From Vibrio galatheae (GTDB lineage Bacteria > Pseudomonadota > Gammaproteobacteria > Enterobacterales > Vibrionaceae), in assembly GCF_000967545.1 (NCBI RefSeq), contig NZ_JXXV01000006.1, positions 102,867-166,866 on the forward strand: 64,000 nt of DNA, given 5' to 3'. The translations under genes and the position numbers were made by a program. Below the pieces are notes generated by a model that ran no database searches, was not told where the DNA came from, and saw only the letters and a program-made list of their open reading frames with translations. Shown here one piece after another: positions 56,737-64,000 of the stretch. The stretch's first letter is position 1; every line of letters starts with the position of its first letter.

Positions 56737-58098
56737 ATGCCTCTACAAGCGAAACTGATACTGCTTAGTCTATTGCCTTTGCTTCTTGTCACCGCGCTGA
56801 CGAGTTGGATCTCTATCCATCAAGCCAAAACCCTCGGTGAAAAGGAAATTCACATCTTTGAAGACGGCCTCATTCGTTCAAAGGAAACCGCGCTTAAGGA
56901 TCATGTCAACTTAGCTTTTGACGCCATTGCCCACATTTATAACGATTCCAACCTGCCAGAAGAAGAAGCCAAGCAACAAGTGAAATCTGTATTGTCGAAA
57001 CTTCGCTACGGTAAAGATAAAGACGGTTACTTTTTTGCTTATGATGAGCAGGGAACCAATCTTGTTCACCCAATCATGCCTGACTTGATAGGGCAGAACC
57101 TGATTGATCTTCAGGACGAGAATGGCGATTTAGTGATTGAGGCTTTGCTTGACCAAGCCCAAAGTGGCGGAGGATTTCACCGTTACTTATGGCAAAAACC
57201 ATCGACTGGTGAAAACGTCATAAAACTCAGCTACGCCGCTTGGTTAGACAAATGGAACTGGATGATTGGCACTGGATTATACATTGAAGATATTACCAAT
57301 GAGGTAGCTAATCTTAAGTCGGAAGTAAGCAAAAATATTGAAACAACGTTCTTTTCGGTGATTGTCATTATGCTTGTAACTGTCGGTGTGATTGTGGTGA
57401 TTACCCTAGCGGTCAACTTGCACGAGCACCGGCTTGCAGACCGAAGCTTAAAAGAGCTTGCGCACAAAACCGTGATGTTCCAGGAAGACGAAAAAAAGCA
57501 TCTTGCCCGAGAGCTTCATGACGGAATCAATCAACTGTTAGTCTCAAGTAAGTGTCATTTAGAGTTGCTATCGAGCAAAATCACAGATGTGCCTTTACAG
57601 CAACATATTGTCAAATCTCAGCAATCACTCACGACGGCGATCAATGAGGTAAGGCATATCTCGCACAATTTGCGCCCCAGCGCCCTTGATGATATTGGCT
57701 TAGAGGCTGCGATGAATACGCTGCTACAAGACTTTAAGTCCCACTCAGGAGTGGATGTCGAAGCCTCACTGAGTACTCAGCCGGGTAAGTTGAAATCAGA
57801 GGTAGCTACAACCTTGTATCGTGTTGCACAAGAGTCTCTAACCAATATTGAAAAACATGCGCACGCGAATACCGTGAGTGTTATCTTGCACCAGATGGGC
57901 GATCGGCTTCAGCTAATTATTCGCGACGATGGTGTTGGCTTTGACGTCAACAGTGCACTGAGAAAAAACGGCATTGGCTTAAGGAATATGCGCGAGCGGG
58001 TAGAGTTTATTGGCGGTGACTTCGAGATAGAAAGTGACCTAAGCTTAGGCACAGAAATAACCGTACTACTGGAATTGGATGGATTAGTATATGGATAA
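56737..58098 (+). CDS. Cache-domain histidine kinase (NarL-type, HisKA_3)
   Basis: 453 residues from ATG at 56737 after GGGGAAAGGA; a TTG at 56695 lies in the hairpin and is less likely. Helix 1 (about 6-26), a periplasmic single Cache domain (DGYFFAYDEQGTNLVHP), helix 2 (about 205-228), then HisKA_3 with ARELHDGINQLL (phospho-His) and an ATPase with NIEKHAHA, DDGVGFD and GIGLRNMRERV. It should sense the carboxylate or a related molecule. Adjacent to a TRAP operon and overlapping the regulator gene by 8 bases, it is likely the sensor for this transporter. Confidence 0.9.
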   Translation: MPLQAKLILLSLLPLLLVTALTSWISIHQAKTLGEKEIHIFEDGLIRSKETALKDHVNLAFDAIAHIYNDSNLPEEEAKQQVKSVLSKLRYGKDKDGYFFAYDEQGTNLVHPIMPDLIGQNLIDLQDENGDLVIEALLDQAQSGGGFHRYLWQKPSTGENVIKLSYAAWLDKWNWMIGTGLYIEDITNEVANLKSEVSKNIETTFFSVIVIMLVTVGVIVVITLAVNLHEHRLADRSLKELAHKTVMFQEDEKKHLARELHDGINQLLVSSKCHLELLSSKITDVPLQQHIVKSQQSLTTAINEVRHISHNLRPSALDDIGLEAAMNTLLQDFKSHSGVDVEASLSTQPGKLKSEVATTLYRVAQESLTNIEKHAHANTVSVILHQMGDRLQLIIRDDGVGFDVNSALRKNGIGLRNMRERVEFIGGDFEIESDLSLGTEITVLLELDGLVYG

Positions 58099-58729
58099 AC
58101 CGATTAAAGTGGTGATTGTCGATGATCATCAAGTGGTATTAGATGGATTTATCGCAAGGTTGCAAACTGAACCTGAAATTGAAGTGATAGGTTCTGCATG
58201 TAACGGTGTTGAAGCGATCGAAGTGGTGAAAGCACTTAACCCTGATGTGGTACTGATGGACGTTAGCATGCCTTTGATGAACGGTATTGATGCGACCAGT
58301 GTGATTAAAGAGTCGATGCCAGATGTGAAGGTGTTGATGTTAACCATGCACGATAACCGCGAGTACATTATGAAGGTCATGCAAGTCGGCGCGGTTGGCT
58401 ACATGCTAAAAGAGATCTGTGCGCGACGTATGGTTCAAGCGATCAAAACCGTTTACCAAGGTTCTACCTACTTCTGTGAGTCAGTGACTCAGACACTGTT
58501 TTCCCAAGAAGTGGTGCCGGTGGCGCAAAAGCCCAACCCTTTGAGTCGCCGTGAAGAAGCGATACTGAAACTGGTTGTGGAAGGCAATAGCAGCAAAAAA
58601 ATCGCGTCGTTACTGAATATTAGCTATCGAACGGTAGAAACCCATCGACAAAACATTAAACACAAGCTCGACTTACACAGTACGGGCGAGTTGGCCAAAT
58701 ATGCGCTCGAACAGGGCATTGTTGCCTAA
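58091..58729 (+). CDS. NarL/LuxR-family response regulator
   Basis: 212 residues: receiver domain with VDDHQVV and the phospho-Asp in VVLMDVSMP, then a LuxR-type helix-turn-helix (LSRREEAILKLVVEGNSSKKIA... TVETHRQNIKHKL). Its start overlaps the kinase gene by 8 bases, so they form one two-component pair. It probably controls the TRAP genes upstream. Confidence 0.93.
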   Translation: MDKPIKVVIVDDHQVVLDGFIARLQTEPEIEVIGSACNGVEAIEVVKALNPDVVLMDVSMPLMNGIDATSVIKESMPDVKVLMLTMHDNREYIMKVMQVGAVGYMLKEICARRMVQAIKTVYQGSTYFCESVTQTLFSQEVVPVAQKPNPLSRREEAILKLVVEGNSSKKIASLLNISYRTVETHRQNIKHKLDLHSTGELAKYALEQGIVA

Positions 58730-58776
58730 TAATCACGTTCCCCTAAAACCAGCTAACAGTGAGATTAAGAGTGCCT

Positions 58777-59115
58777 ATGTCGTATCCGAAAAATAACCAC
58801 AAACATTACCACGCCCACGTTTATTTCGATCAGGCGAGTCGTGAACTAGCCAAACAGATAAGAGCTGAAGCACAAACACGATTTACTGTTCCTGTCGGTC
58901 GGTTTCATGAGAAGCTTGTTGGCCCACATACCATGTGGAGCTTTCAAATCGCTTTCACATGTGATGATTTTGATGCAGTGGTTTCATGGCTAGATAAAGT
59001 GCGCAATAAGCTCTCTGTGTTAGTCCACGCCGATACGGGCAATGATATCCAAGATCACACCCAGTTTGCTTATTGGCTGGGGGAGCCGGTAGAAATCAAT
59101 CTGTCTGTGTTATAA
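58777..59115 (+). CDS. DOPA 4,5-dioxygenase family protein
   Basis: 112 residues from ATG at 58777 (AAGAG upstream). HKHYHAHVYF near the N terminus, FHEKLVGPHTMWSFQIAF in the middle and VLVHADTGND later give a set of histidines matching the PF08883 family. Its plant/fungal members open the DOPA ring; the bacterial role is unclear. 47 bases after the response regulator; perhaps co-transcribed. Confidence 0.83.
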   Translation: MSYPKNNHKHYHAHVYFDQASRELAKQIRAEAQTRFTVPVGRFHEKLVGPHTMWSFQIAFTCDDFDAVVSWLDKVRNKLSVLVHADTGNDIQDHTQFAYWLGEPVEINLSVL

Positions 59116-59226
59116 CGCTTCTTACTCCCATGTAATTATTTGTCGTAACGACAATTTATCTGATTTGTGACAGCTAAGTCGGATTGTGTATAAGGCGTTC
59201 ATTGATTTAATCACTGAACGACATAC

Positions 59227-59829
59227 ATGGACCAACTTATTGATGCACTGTTCACCCAAGGCTACTACGTTTGGGATGATTTTCTTTCCAATCAAGAAGT
59301 GGCTGACCTGAGAAACTACCTTCCGCTCGATTGGAACAAAGCACGCATCGGACGCAACGACGAACTGGCTCAAGAAAGCTCAATTCGCAGTGACAAAATC
59401 CACTGGTTAACTTCAGATATGGGGACTCCGGTTGAAAACTATTTGGCTAAAATGGAACAGATTCGTTTAGCTGCAAATAGACATCTGTTCCTTGGGTTAT
59501 TCGAATATGAAGCCCATTTTGCCAAGTATGAGAAAGGTGATTTTTATCAGAAACACCTCGATTGCTTTAAGGGCAATGAAAACCGCCGTTTGACCACCGT
59601 TTTTTATATGAACGCGGATTGGTCAGCGCAAGATGCGGGTGAGCTGGTGGTCTACGATTTACAAGACAATCCACTGTTAACCCTCTCACCTAAATCTGGA
59701 CGCTTGCTTGTTTTCCTCTCGGAGCAATTTCCTCATGAGGTATTGCCGACGAATGCCGAACGCTACAGCATTGCAGGTTGGTTCCGCGTCAATGGAGTAA
59801 GAGATAACTTACTCGATATAGCTCAGTAG
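59227..59829 (+). CDS. 2OG-Fe(II) oxygenase, prolyl-4-hydroxylase/SM-20 type
   Basis: 200 residues. The facial triad is His110 and Asp112 (KHLDCF) and His170 (FPHEVLP), with Arg179 in ERYSIAGWF binding 2-oxoglutarate. The family hydroxylates prolyl or other protein residues; a bacterial example acts on EF-Tu. It is cytoplasmic. 3' end faces the patatin gene 3 bases away. Confidence 0.87.
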   Translation: MDQLIDALFTQGYYVWDDFLSNQEVADLRNYLPLDWNKARIGRNDELAQESSIRSDKIHWLTSDMGTPVENYLAKMEQIRLAANRHLFLGLFEYEAHFAKYEKGDFYQKHLDCFKGNENRRLTTVFYMNADWSAQDAGELVVYDLQDNPLLTLSPKSGRLLVFLSEQFPHEVLPTNAERYSIAGWFRVNGVRDNLLDIAQ

Positions 59830-59832
59830 TGC

Positions 59833-60699
59833 TTAAACACAAAAGTGGCAATTCTCGATCGTTAGACCATAAACACCTTCACGACTAGCAAGGTGTTTTT
59901 CTCCTTCCACACGGCCCATCTGATAGCCATCATCAAGCAGATCTCTTTTCATTGTTAAGCGCTTAACAGCAAACGTTTCTGGTGGAGCAATGACTCGAAT
60001 AGTGACATCTCTCGGTGGATTGCGAATGAAATCCAAGCAATGATTATAGCGTTCTGCGCGGTTCGCTAAGGCTTCTCCGATCATCGGATGTTCAGTCAGC
60101 AAGCGTTTGATCAACCAAGAAGTTCTCGAATGAGGCATTTGGTAGCTGAGTGGATGAGACAGCACCACAGTAATTTCTTTTGCACCACGTCGATACGCTT
60201 CGATTACAGGAATGGAGTCCGCAACGCCACCATCGGTATAACAGCCGCCAGAAAAGCACGGTGTTTGCTTATAGGCAATGGGCAGAGCGCTGGTCGCTTC
60301 AAGAACCCGATTTAGATTGTCTGACGTCACTTGGTAATATTCTGCCTGACCAGTTTCTATGTTGGTGGCACTCGCAACCAGAGGCGTCCCTGAAAATAGC
60401 GTCTGTTTGTCTAGTGGAAACTGTCTTGCTGACTCTGTGACAAGCCAGTTTACATCTACCAAGTTTCCGCCTTTGATAAAACGGGTTGGATTAAAAAACT
60501 GGCGATTTGTTGCCAACTGCGTGATCACCTGATAGCTGCGATTTTTCTGCTTAGCTAAGTAGCCGACTAAGTTTGACGCACCTGCTGATACACCAATGGC
60601 AAAATCGAAGGGTTGATAGTCTTGTTCAAGAAATGAGTCGAGTACTCCAGCTGCAAAGATGCCGCGCATTGCGCCACCTTCTACGACGAGCGCTTTCAT
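59833..60699 (-). CDS. Patatin-like phospholipase, YjjU type
   Basis: 288 residues from ATG at 60699 with GGAG upstream; the frame is open from 60711. VVEGGAMRGIFAAGVL carries the oxyanion-hole GGxxRG, IGVSAGAS the nucleophile serine (GxSxG) and YTDGGVADS the catalytic aspartate (DGG). No signal peptide. It is a lipid acyl hydrolase of the patatin family; substrate unknown. Confidence 0.9.
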   Translation of the reverse strand: MKALVVEGGAMRGIFAAGVLDSFLEQDYQPFDFAIGVSAGASNLVGYLAKQKNRSYQVITQLATNRQFFNPTRFIKGGNLVDVNWLVTESARQFPLDKQTLFSGTPLVASATNIETGQAEYYQVTSDNLNRVLEATSALPIAYKQTPCFSGGCYTDGGVADSIPVIEAYRRGAKEITVVLSHPLSYQMPHSRTSWLIKRLLTEHPMIGEALANRAERYNHCLDFIRNPPRDVTIRVIAPPETFAVKRLTMKRDLLDDGYQMGRVEGEKHLASREGVYGLTIENCHFCV

Positions 60700-60974
60700 A
60701 TTCTGCTCCAAGTTGATTAATGTGTGTTTGATTCTATCGACAAGGGGAGCGGGTTAAAAATGGCTACGACGGATAGCTGTAATAGACGTTATCTATCAAT
60801 TGGTTCCGCCTATGCTAAGCATAGGAAACTTCCATTTTATCTGTAAGCATACCTAGAATAATCTTATACCTAGCAGCTAGTTAAGTATTTTCATGTTTTT
60901 ATATACAGTATTTTTTGACAATGGTGTTTGGCTAGCTATACTGTTTATAGATACAGGTAATTAGGAGGTGCAAT

Positions 60975-61196
60975 ATGTTGTTGGAAACTATTGAACGCGT
61001 TAACCGCCTACGCCAGCAAGCGATGTCCGATCCGGAGTTTATTCAATCGGCAAAGGCTCATGAAAAGGCGCTGAACGATCAAGACCATCATTTTTTCGGC
61101 AAGAAAAAGAGTGCTAAACAAAGAAAAGATCGCAGTTTGGCCGATATCTATCAACAAGCAGAATTTGCTCAGCGAGCCGAAAGCGCTCAACACTAA
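60975..61196 (+). CDS. Small charged coiled-coil-like protein
   Basis: 73 residues with a very strong AGGAGG site upstream. The sequence is helical and charged, rich in Gln/Lys/Glu (VNRLRQQAMSDPEFIQSAKAHEKAL), with a basic centre (GKKKSAKQRKDRS). No membrane helix. A terminator follows. Family not recognised. Confidence 0.7.
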   Translation: MLLETIERVNRLRQQAMSDPEFIQSAKAHEKALNDQDHHFFGKKKSAKQRKDRSLADIYQQAEFAQRAESAQH

Positions 61197-61213
61197 TCTA
61201 TCTTTTCAATGTT

Positions 61214-61240
61214 AAAAAGCAGCGCTTAGCTGCTTTTTCT
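61214..61240 (+). terminator. Terminator after the small charged protein gene
   Basis: AAAAAGCAGC-GCTTA-GCTGCTTTTTCT, 17 bases past the stop codon. Confidence 0.85.
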
Positions 61241-61263
61241 AGTTATTCGAATTGGTACTGCAC

Positions 61264-61290
61264 AAAAAAATGGTCGCTTTTCAGCGACCT
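61264..61290 (-). terminator. Orphan minus-strand terminator
   Basis: Read on the minus strand: GGTCGCT-GAAA-AGCGACC followed by ATTTTTTT. This is a textbook terminator with a GNRA tetraloop, but no minus-strand gene ends here; the arcD remnant lies on the plus strand. Confidence 0.75.
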
Positions 61291-61694
61291 TACAAACAGG
61301 AAGTAATGGATAACATTATCGGCACGCTATAGGCTGCCGCTTTTCACTTTTAAAAGCATAGTCGAATATTGAAGAGTTGCTGGTGTTTGTGAATAAATTC
61401 GATGAAGTTACGGATATTTAGTCGCTATTTTCGTCTAACTTTTCTATTTTAAATGTTAACGACTGTTCATTTATTAGTGATATATCGCGTTTTATCTTGA
61501 TTAAATTGATGTTTGATACTGCTTAATCCTATTTTCTCTGCGTGGATAGTCTAAAATGCATGCGCTGGATTGATCGGTGACAATGAAATCTTCGATTTGC
61601 TCATAGAATGTCAGGTTTTGCGTGGTTCAAATCTGCCTAAATAGGCCGTTTCAGCGTAAGATTAGCCTCCCTGAATCTATACCCAGAAACAACC

Positions 61695-62213
61695 ATGGAT
61701 AAAAAGCTTGGCCTAAGTTCGCTTACCGCAATTGTTATCTGCTCTATGATTGGAGCAGGTGTCTTTAGCTTACCGCAAAATATGGCTTCAGTTGCAAGTC
61801 CTGCCGCCGCTATCATTGGCTGGACAATCACTGGCGTTGGCATGATTTTCCTCGCTTTATCCTTTCAGAAGTGACCTCCCATCGCCTCAGAAATGATCCT
61901 TGTGCCTTATTTTTTAATTGGTGCGTTTGTACTCAAGATTGCTATCGAAGAGAAGAACAAAGGTCGCCTGCTACTGATCGGTGTTAGTGCCACAATATAC
62001 GGGCTCTGGCTACTCTATGCCTCGGGGCTGAACTACTTGTTGCTTTCCGCAATCTTGTATCTGCCTGGGCTCTACTTTTATGTTCAGGCCAAAAGAGAGC
62101 AGGGCATTAACCCATTCAAAGGCCGAGAAAAATTCGGTGTTGGTGTGCTTGGGTTTTTGGCTCTAACAGTGATGGCGATGATTTGGCAAGGCAGTTTGAG
62201 CGTCACGTTCTAA
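61695..62213 (+). pseudogene. arcD: arcD-type basic amino acid antiporter remnant with internal deletion
   Basis: The first 59 codons (MDKKLGLSSLTAIVICSMIG, then AGVFSLPQNMASVASP and TITGVGMIF) match the N terminus of the APC-family arginine:ornithine antiporter ArcD. An in-frame TGA follows, then the same frame resumes with PPIASEMILVPYFLIGAFVLKIA and the normal C terminus to 62213. Full-length ArcD is about 470-480 residues, so roughly 300 central residues are missing. The deletion did not shift the frame but put a stop at the junction. Neither half could transport alone; the second half has an ATG at 61893 that may be translated as a four-helix piece. The arc operon genes are not nearby. 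Confidence 0.85.
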
Positions 62214-62379
62214 CATTCCCATGAGGTTTAAATCTCGCTAGCACTTTAAAAATCCGTAGTCTTGCCGACATAGTAGGTATCAGTAAAATAACTCGTGTTT
62301 ATCTACACCATTTTAGTGTTAAAAGGTTATACTTTAAGATTATAACTAGCTATGGTTAGCACGGAGCAGGAATAGGACC

Positions 62380-62736
62380 ATGAGTAGCTTTATACAAAAA
62401 CGACAGTTTTATCGTTTACGATATCCGAAACGAGCGCGGCCTTTTGTTAGACTCGGCGAAGAGTTGTTTAAGGTAACAGAGGTTTCTGAAGGTGGGATTC
62501 GCATGGTAGTGAATAACACTGAAACTATGTATAAAGGGCTGTCGGTGAAAGGCGTACTCAACCTAAATGATGAAAACCGTGTTGAGATAGAAGGCGCGGT
62601 GCTTAGATTCGAACACGACGAAGTCATTGTTCAACTGCGCAAAGGCCCAACCTTCAAAATTATGGTGGATGAGCAGCGAAATATTCGCAACAAGTATCCA
62701 GTATTTTTTGCGCGATTAAGAGAGGCCGCCGCCTAA
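62380..62736 (+). CDS. PilZ domain protein, predicted c-di-GMP receptor
   Basis: 118 residues, almost all PilZ domain. RQFYRLRYP provides the RxxxR motif and VSEGGIRM the (D/N)xSxxG-like second motif (here E-V-S-E-G-G). These bind c-di-GMP. A GGAGCAGGAATAGG stretch lies upstream. It may link local c-di-GMP enzymes to motility or biofilm, but no partner is adjacent. A terminator follows. Confidence 0.85.
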   Translation: MSSFIQKRQFYRLRYPKRARPFVRLGEELFKVTEVSEGGIRMVVNNTETMYKGLSVKGVLNLNDENRVEIEGAVLRFEHDEVIVQLRKGPTFKIMVDEQRNIRNKYPVFFARLREAAA

Positions 62737-63073
62737 TAGCCGTATCGTTTTGTAAAATGGAGCCAGATGGCTCCTTTTTAATTTACAGGCTATTTGTTTC
62801 TTCAACACACTAAGTATTCACCATTCGCTTGCCGCTTACAGAAATCTATAGCGTTCAATGATATGAGCGTTATAAGACATGTATGTGCTGCATAATTAAG
62901 TAAAAATTGTCGAGACTTTGCCCTACTATTATCCAAGGGTCATAAAAAGGTGGACTTTGCACCGTCGTTGCTTCATCCTGCCCGTCCAATTTATTCAGCC
63001 TAATCAATGAGACGAAGTGCCTGCTGAAAATTTTCAGCCTCCCGTATCTCATTTAAGTACTAAGGAGTTCAAC
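62737..63073. other. Intergenic region before the PTPS-like gene
   Basis: About 337 bases. It contains the PilZ gene terminator and AT-rich sequence; the frame of the next gene is open from a GTG at 63017 but is not thought to be translated there. Nothing else that I can name. Confidence 0.45.
62759..62779 (+). terminator. Terminator after the PilZ gene
   Basis: GGAGCC-AGAT-GGCTCC followed by TTTTTAATTT, 22 bases after the stop codon. Confidence 0.85.
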
Positions 63074-63952
63074 TTGAACCTATTTGTTAGAGATCTTACC
63101 GTTATCGATTCTTCATATATCTGTGAACAAAGAGGGGTGGTAGGAGATAGTTGGATTCTTGATGTGACCATGTCTGGTGAGCTTAATGAAATGAGTATGG
63201 TGCTGGATTTCGGGCGGGTAAAAAAGCAAATCAAACGCCTTGTCGATGAGTATGTTGATCATCGTTTAATCGTCCCTGCGCGAAGCTCGGCGATCATCCA
63301 TAAAGAGAGCAAAGCTGGCTATGCCACACTGGATCTCCTACGTGGAAGTAAAAGTATCCATCTACATTGCCCAAATGAAGCGTACTGCCTAATCGATGCC
63401 GAAGAAGTTAACATCGAGAGCCTCACCGAACATGTATATCTTATTTTGCGCGATAACTTGCCAAGCAATGTGACAGGAATTGAAATCACTTTGCGACATG
63501 AAGCCATCTCGGGTGCGTTTTATCACTATACCCATGGTTTGAAAAAGCACGACGGGAACTGTCAGCGCATCGCTCACGGCCACCGTTCTCCAATTGAGAT
63601 ACTGGTTGATGGTCAACGTGACAAAGAGAAAGAGTCGGCCTTTGCCAAGCGTTGGCAAGATATCTACCTCGGATCCAAAGAAGACCAAGTAGCGGTTGCT
63701 GACTTGAGCTTTGTTGAACAGACAAACTCGATCTGTGACGAAACCCACTATGGATTCCGCTATACTGCGCCACAAGGTGAGTTCGAATTGGCGATTGCTA
63801 AAAGTGAAACTGAGATCCTACCTACTGACACAACAGTAGAGCTACTGGCTTGTTACATTGCAGACCAAGTCAAACCGAGTCTTAATGAGGATCAATCACT
63901 ACAGATCATCGCTTACGAAGGTGTTGGTAAAGGGGCAATGGCTTTTAAATAA
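63074..63952 (+). CDS. Composite 6-pyruvoyl-tetrahydropterin synthase-like protein
   Basis: 292 residues from TTG at 63074, 6 bases after AAGGAG; a GTG at 63017 has no such site. Two PTPS/QueD-like units are visible. The N-terminal unit has MVLDFGRVKKQIKRLVDEYVDHRLIVP, the DF...LDH part of the fold, but no zinc histidines. The C-terminal unit has HYTHGLKKHDGNCQRIAHGHRS, with Cys and the HGH zinc motif, and LPTDTTVELLACYI, which holds the substrate-binding Glu. QueD converts dihydroneopterin triphosphate to carboxytetrahydropterin for queuosine; this two-unit form may have another product. Confidence 0.82.
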   Translation: MNLFVRDLTVIDSSYICEQRGVVGDSWILDVTMSGELNEMSMVLDFGRVKKQIKRLVDEYVDHRLIVPARSSAIIHKESKAGYATLDLLRGSKSIHLHCPNEAYCLIDAEEVNIESLTEHVYLILRDNLPSNVTGIEITLRHEAISGAFYHYTHGLKKHDGNCQRIAHGHRSPIEILVDGQRDKEKESAFAKRWQDIYLGSKEDQVAVADLSFVEQTNSICDETHYGFRYTAPQGEFELAIAKSETEILPTDTTVELLACYIADQVKPSLNEDQSLQIIAYEGVGKGAMAFK

Positions 63953-64000
63953 ACCAGGTAGCAAAAAGAACGCTCAAGCGCGTAATGCCAGTCAGTTAAG
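63953..64000. other. Window end
   Basis: The last 48 bases after the PTPS-like gene hold no recognisable feature. Confidence 0.4.

Larger units (their letters stand above)
61197..61694. other. Intergenic region with opposed terminators, upstream of the arcD remnant
   Basis: Nearly 500 bases. It has a plus-strand terminator for the preceding gene, a minus-strand terminator with no known gene to serve, and an AT-rich part that once must have held the arcD promoter. No coding frame is supported on either strand. Confidence 0.5.

Noticed and set aside
61390..61410. GTGAATAAATTCGAT as an ArgR box for arcD
   Set aside because: Only one half fits TGAATNNNNATTCA and the spacing is one base short; too weak to call.

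Overview
The window is a stretch of the main chromosome of a gamma-proteobacterium, almost certainly a Vibrio. The evidence is the mid-40s GC content, the gene families present (cydDC-trxB, DUF3392, DUF2947, DUF2982, the ycjX-ycjF-tyrR and ycbB-ycbK-ycbL groups, the sdaC-sdaA pair) and how closely the proteins resemble Vibrio homologues as I remember them; no search was run. I see no rRNA, tRNA, CRISPR array, IS element or prophage. Most of it is core genome with a few accessory or decaying spots.

Layout. 1-6.5 kb: 3' end of rluB, a membrane GGDEF/EAL protein, and cydDC on the minus strand. 6.6-9.9 kb: trxB, then an AT-rich gap with a palindrome, then a two-gene unit of a PF10014-type 2-oxoglutarate dioxygenase and a class V PLP enzyme lacking the desulfurase cysteine. 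9.9-20.5 kb: a DUF2797 protein, a diguanylate cyclase, sanA and DUF3392, malic enzyme maeA, a HrpB-like helicase, an unknown small protein, an outer-membrane beta-barrel and aspC. 20.7-31.7 kb: an HD-GYP protein, a MocR regulator, two tiny unknown proteins, asnS, a chemoreceptor with a CxxCH haem motif, sdaA/sdaC and a Nudix hydrolase. 32-42.4 kb: a cytosolic hybrid kinase, pabB, class I fumarase, a small membrane protein, ycjX-ycjF, and tyrR-rimJ-HD-DUF2947. 42.7-48.8 kb: an unannotated small ORF, ribA behind a Zur-box-like palindrome, and a Fur-box-preceded four-gene iron operon (imelysin, di-haem oxidoreductase, second imelysin, DUF1513). 48.9-52.6 kb: L,D-transpeptidase, Tat-exported murein endopeptidase, ycbL and DUF2982. 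52.8-60.7 kb: a histone-H1-like winged-helix protein, a TRAP transporter with its own two-component system, a DOPA-dioxygenase-like protein, a second 2OG oxygenase and a patatin. 61-64 kb: a small unknown protein, an orphan minus-strand terminator, an arcD remnant with an internal deletion, a PilZ protein and a composite 6-pyruvoyl-tetrahydropterin-synthase-like protein.

Themes. Five genes belong to cyclic-di-GMP signalling (GGDEF/EAL, GGDEF, HD-GYP, PilZ, with the EAL protein having a degenerate cyclase half). Metal control sits side by side at 43 kb: a Zur-like site before the zinc enzyme ribA and a Fur-like site before the iron operon. Amino-acid metabolism is spread throughout (aspC, asnS, sdaA/C, tyrR, pabB, arcD remnant). 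The best candidates for undescribed biology are the dioxygenase/PLP-enzyme pair, the Zur-ribA link, the haem chemoreceptor, the iron-regulated imelysin operon and the possible antisense-strand RNA near 61.3 kb.
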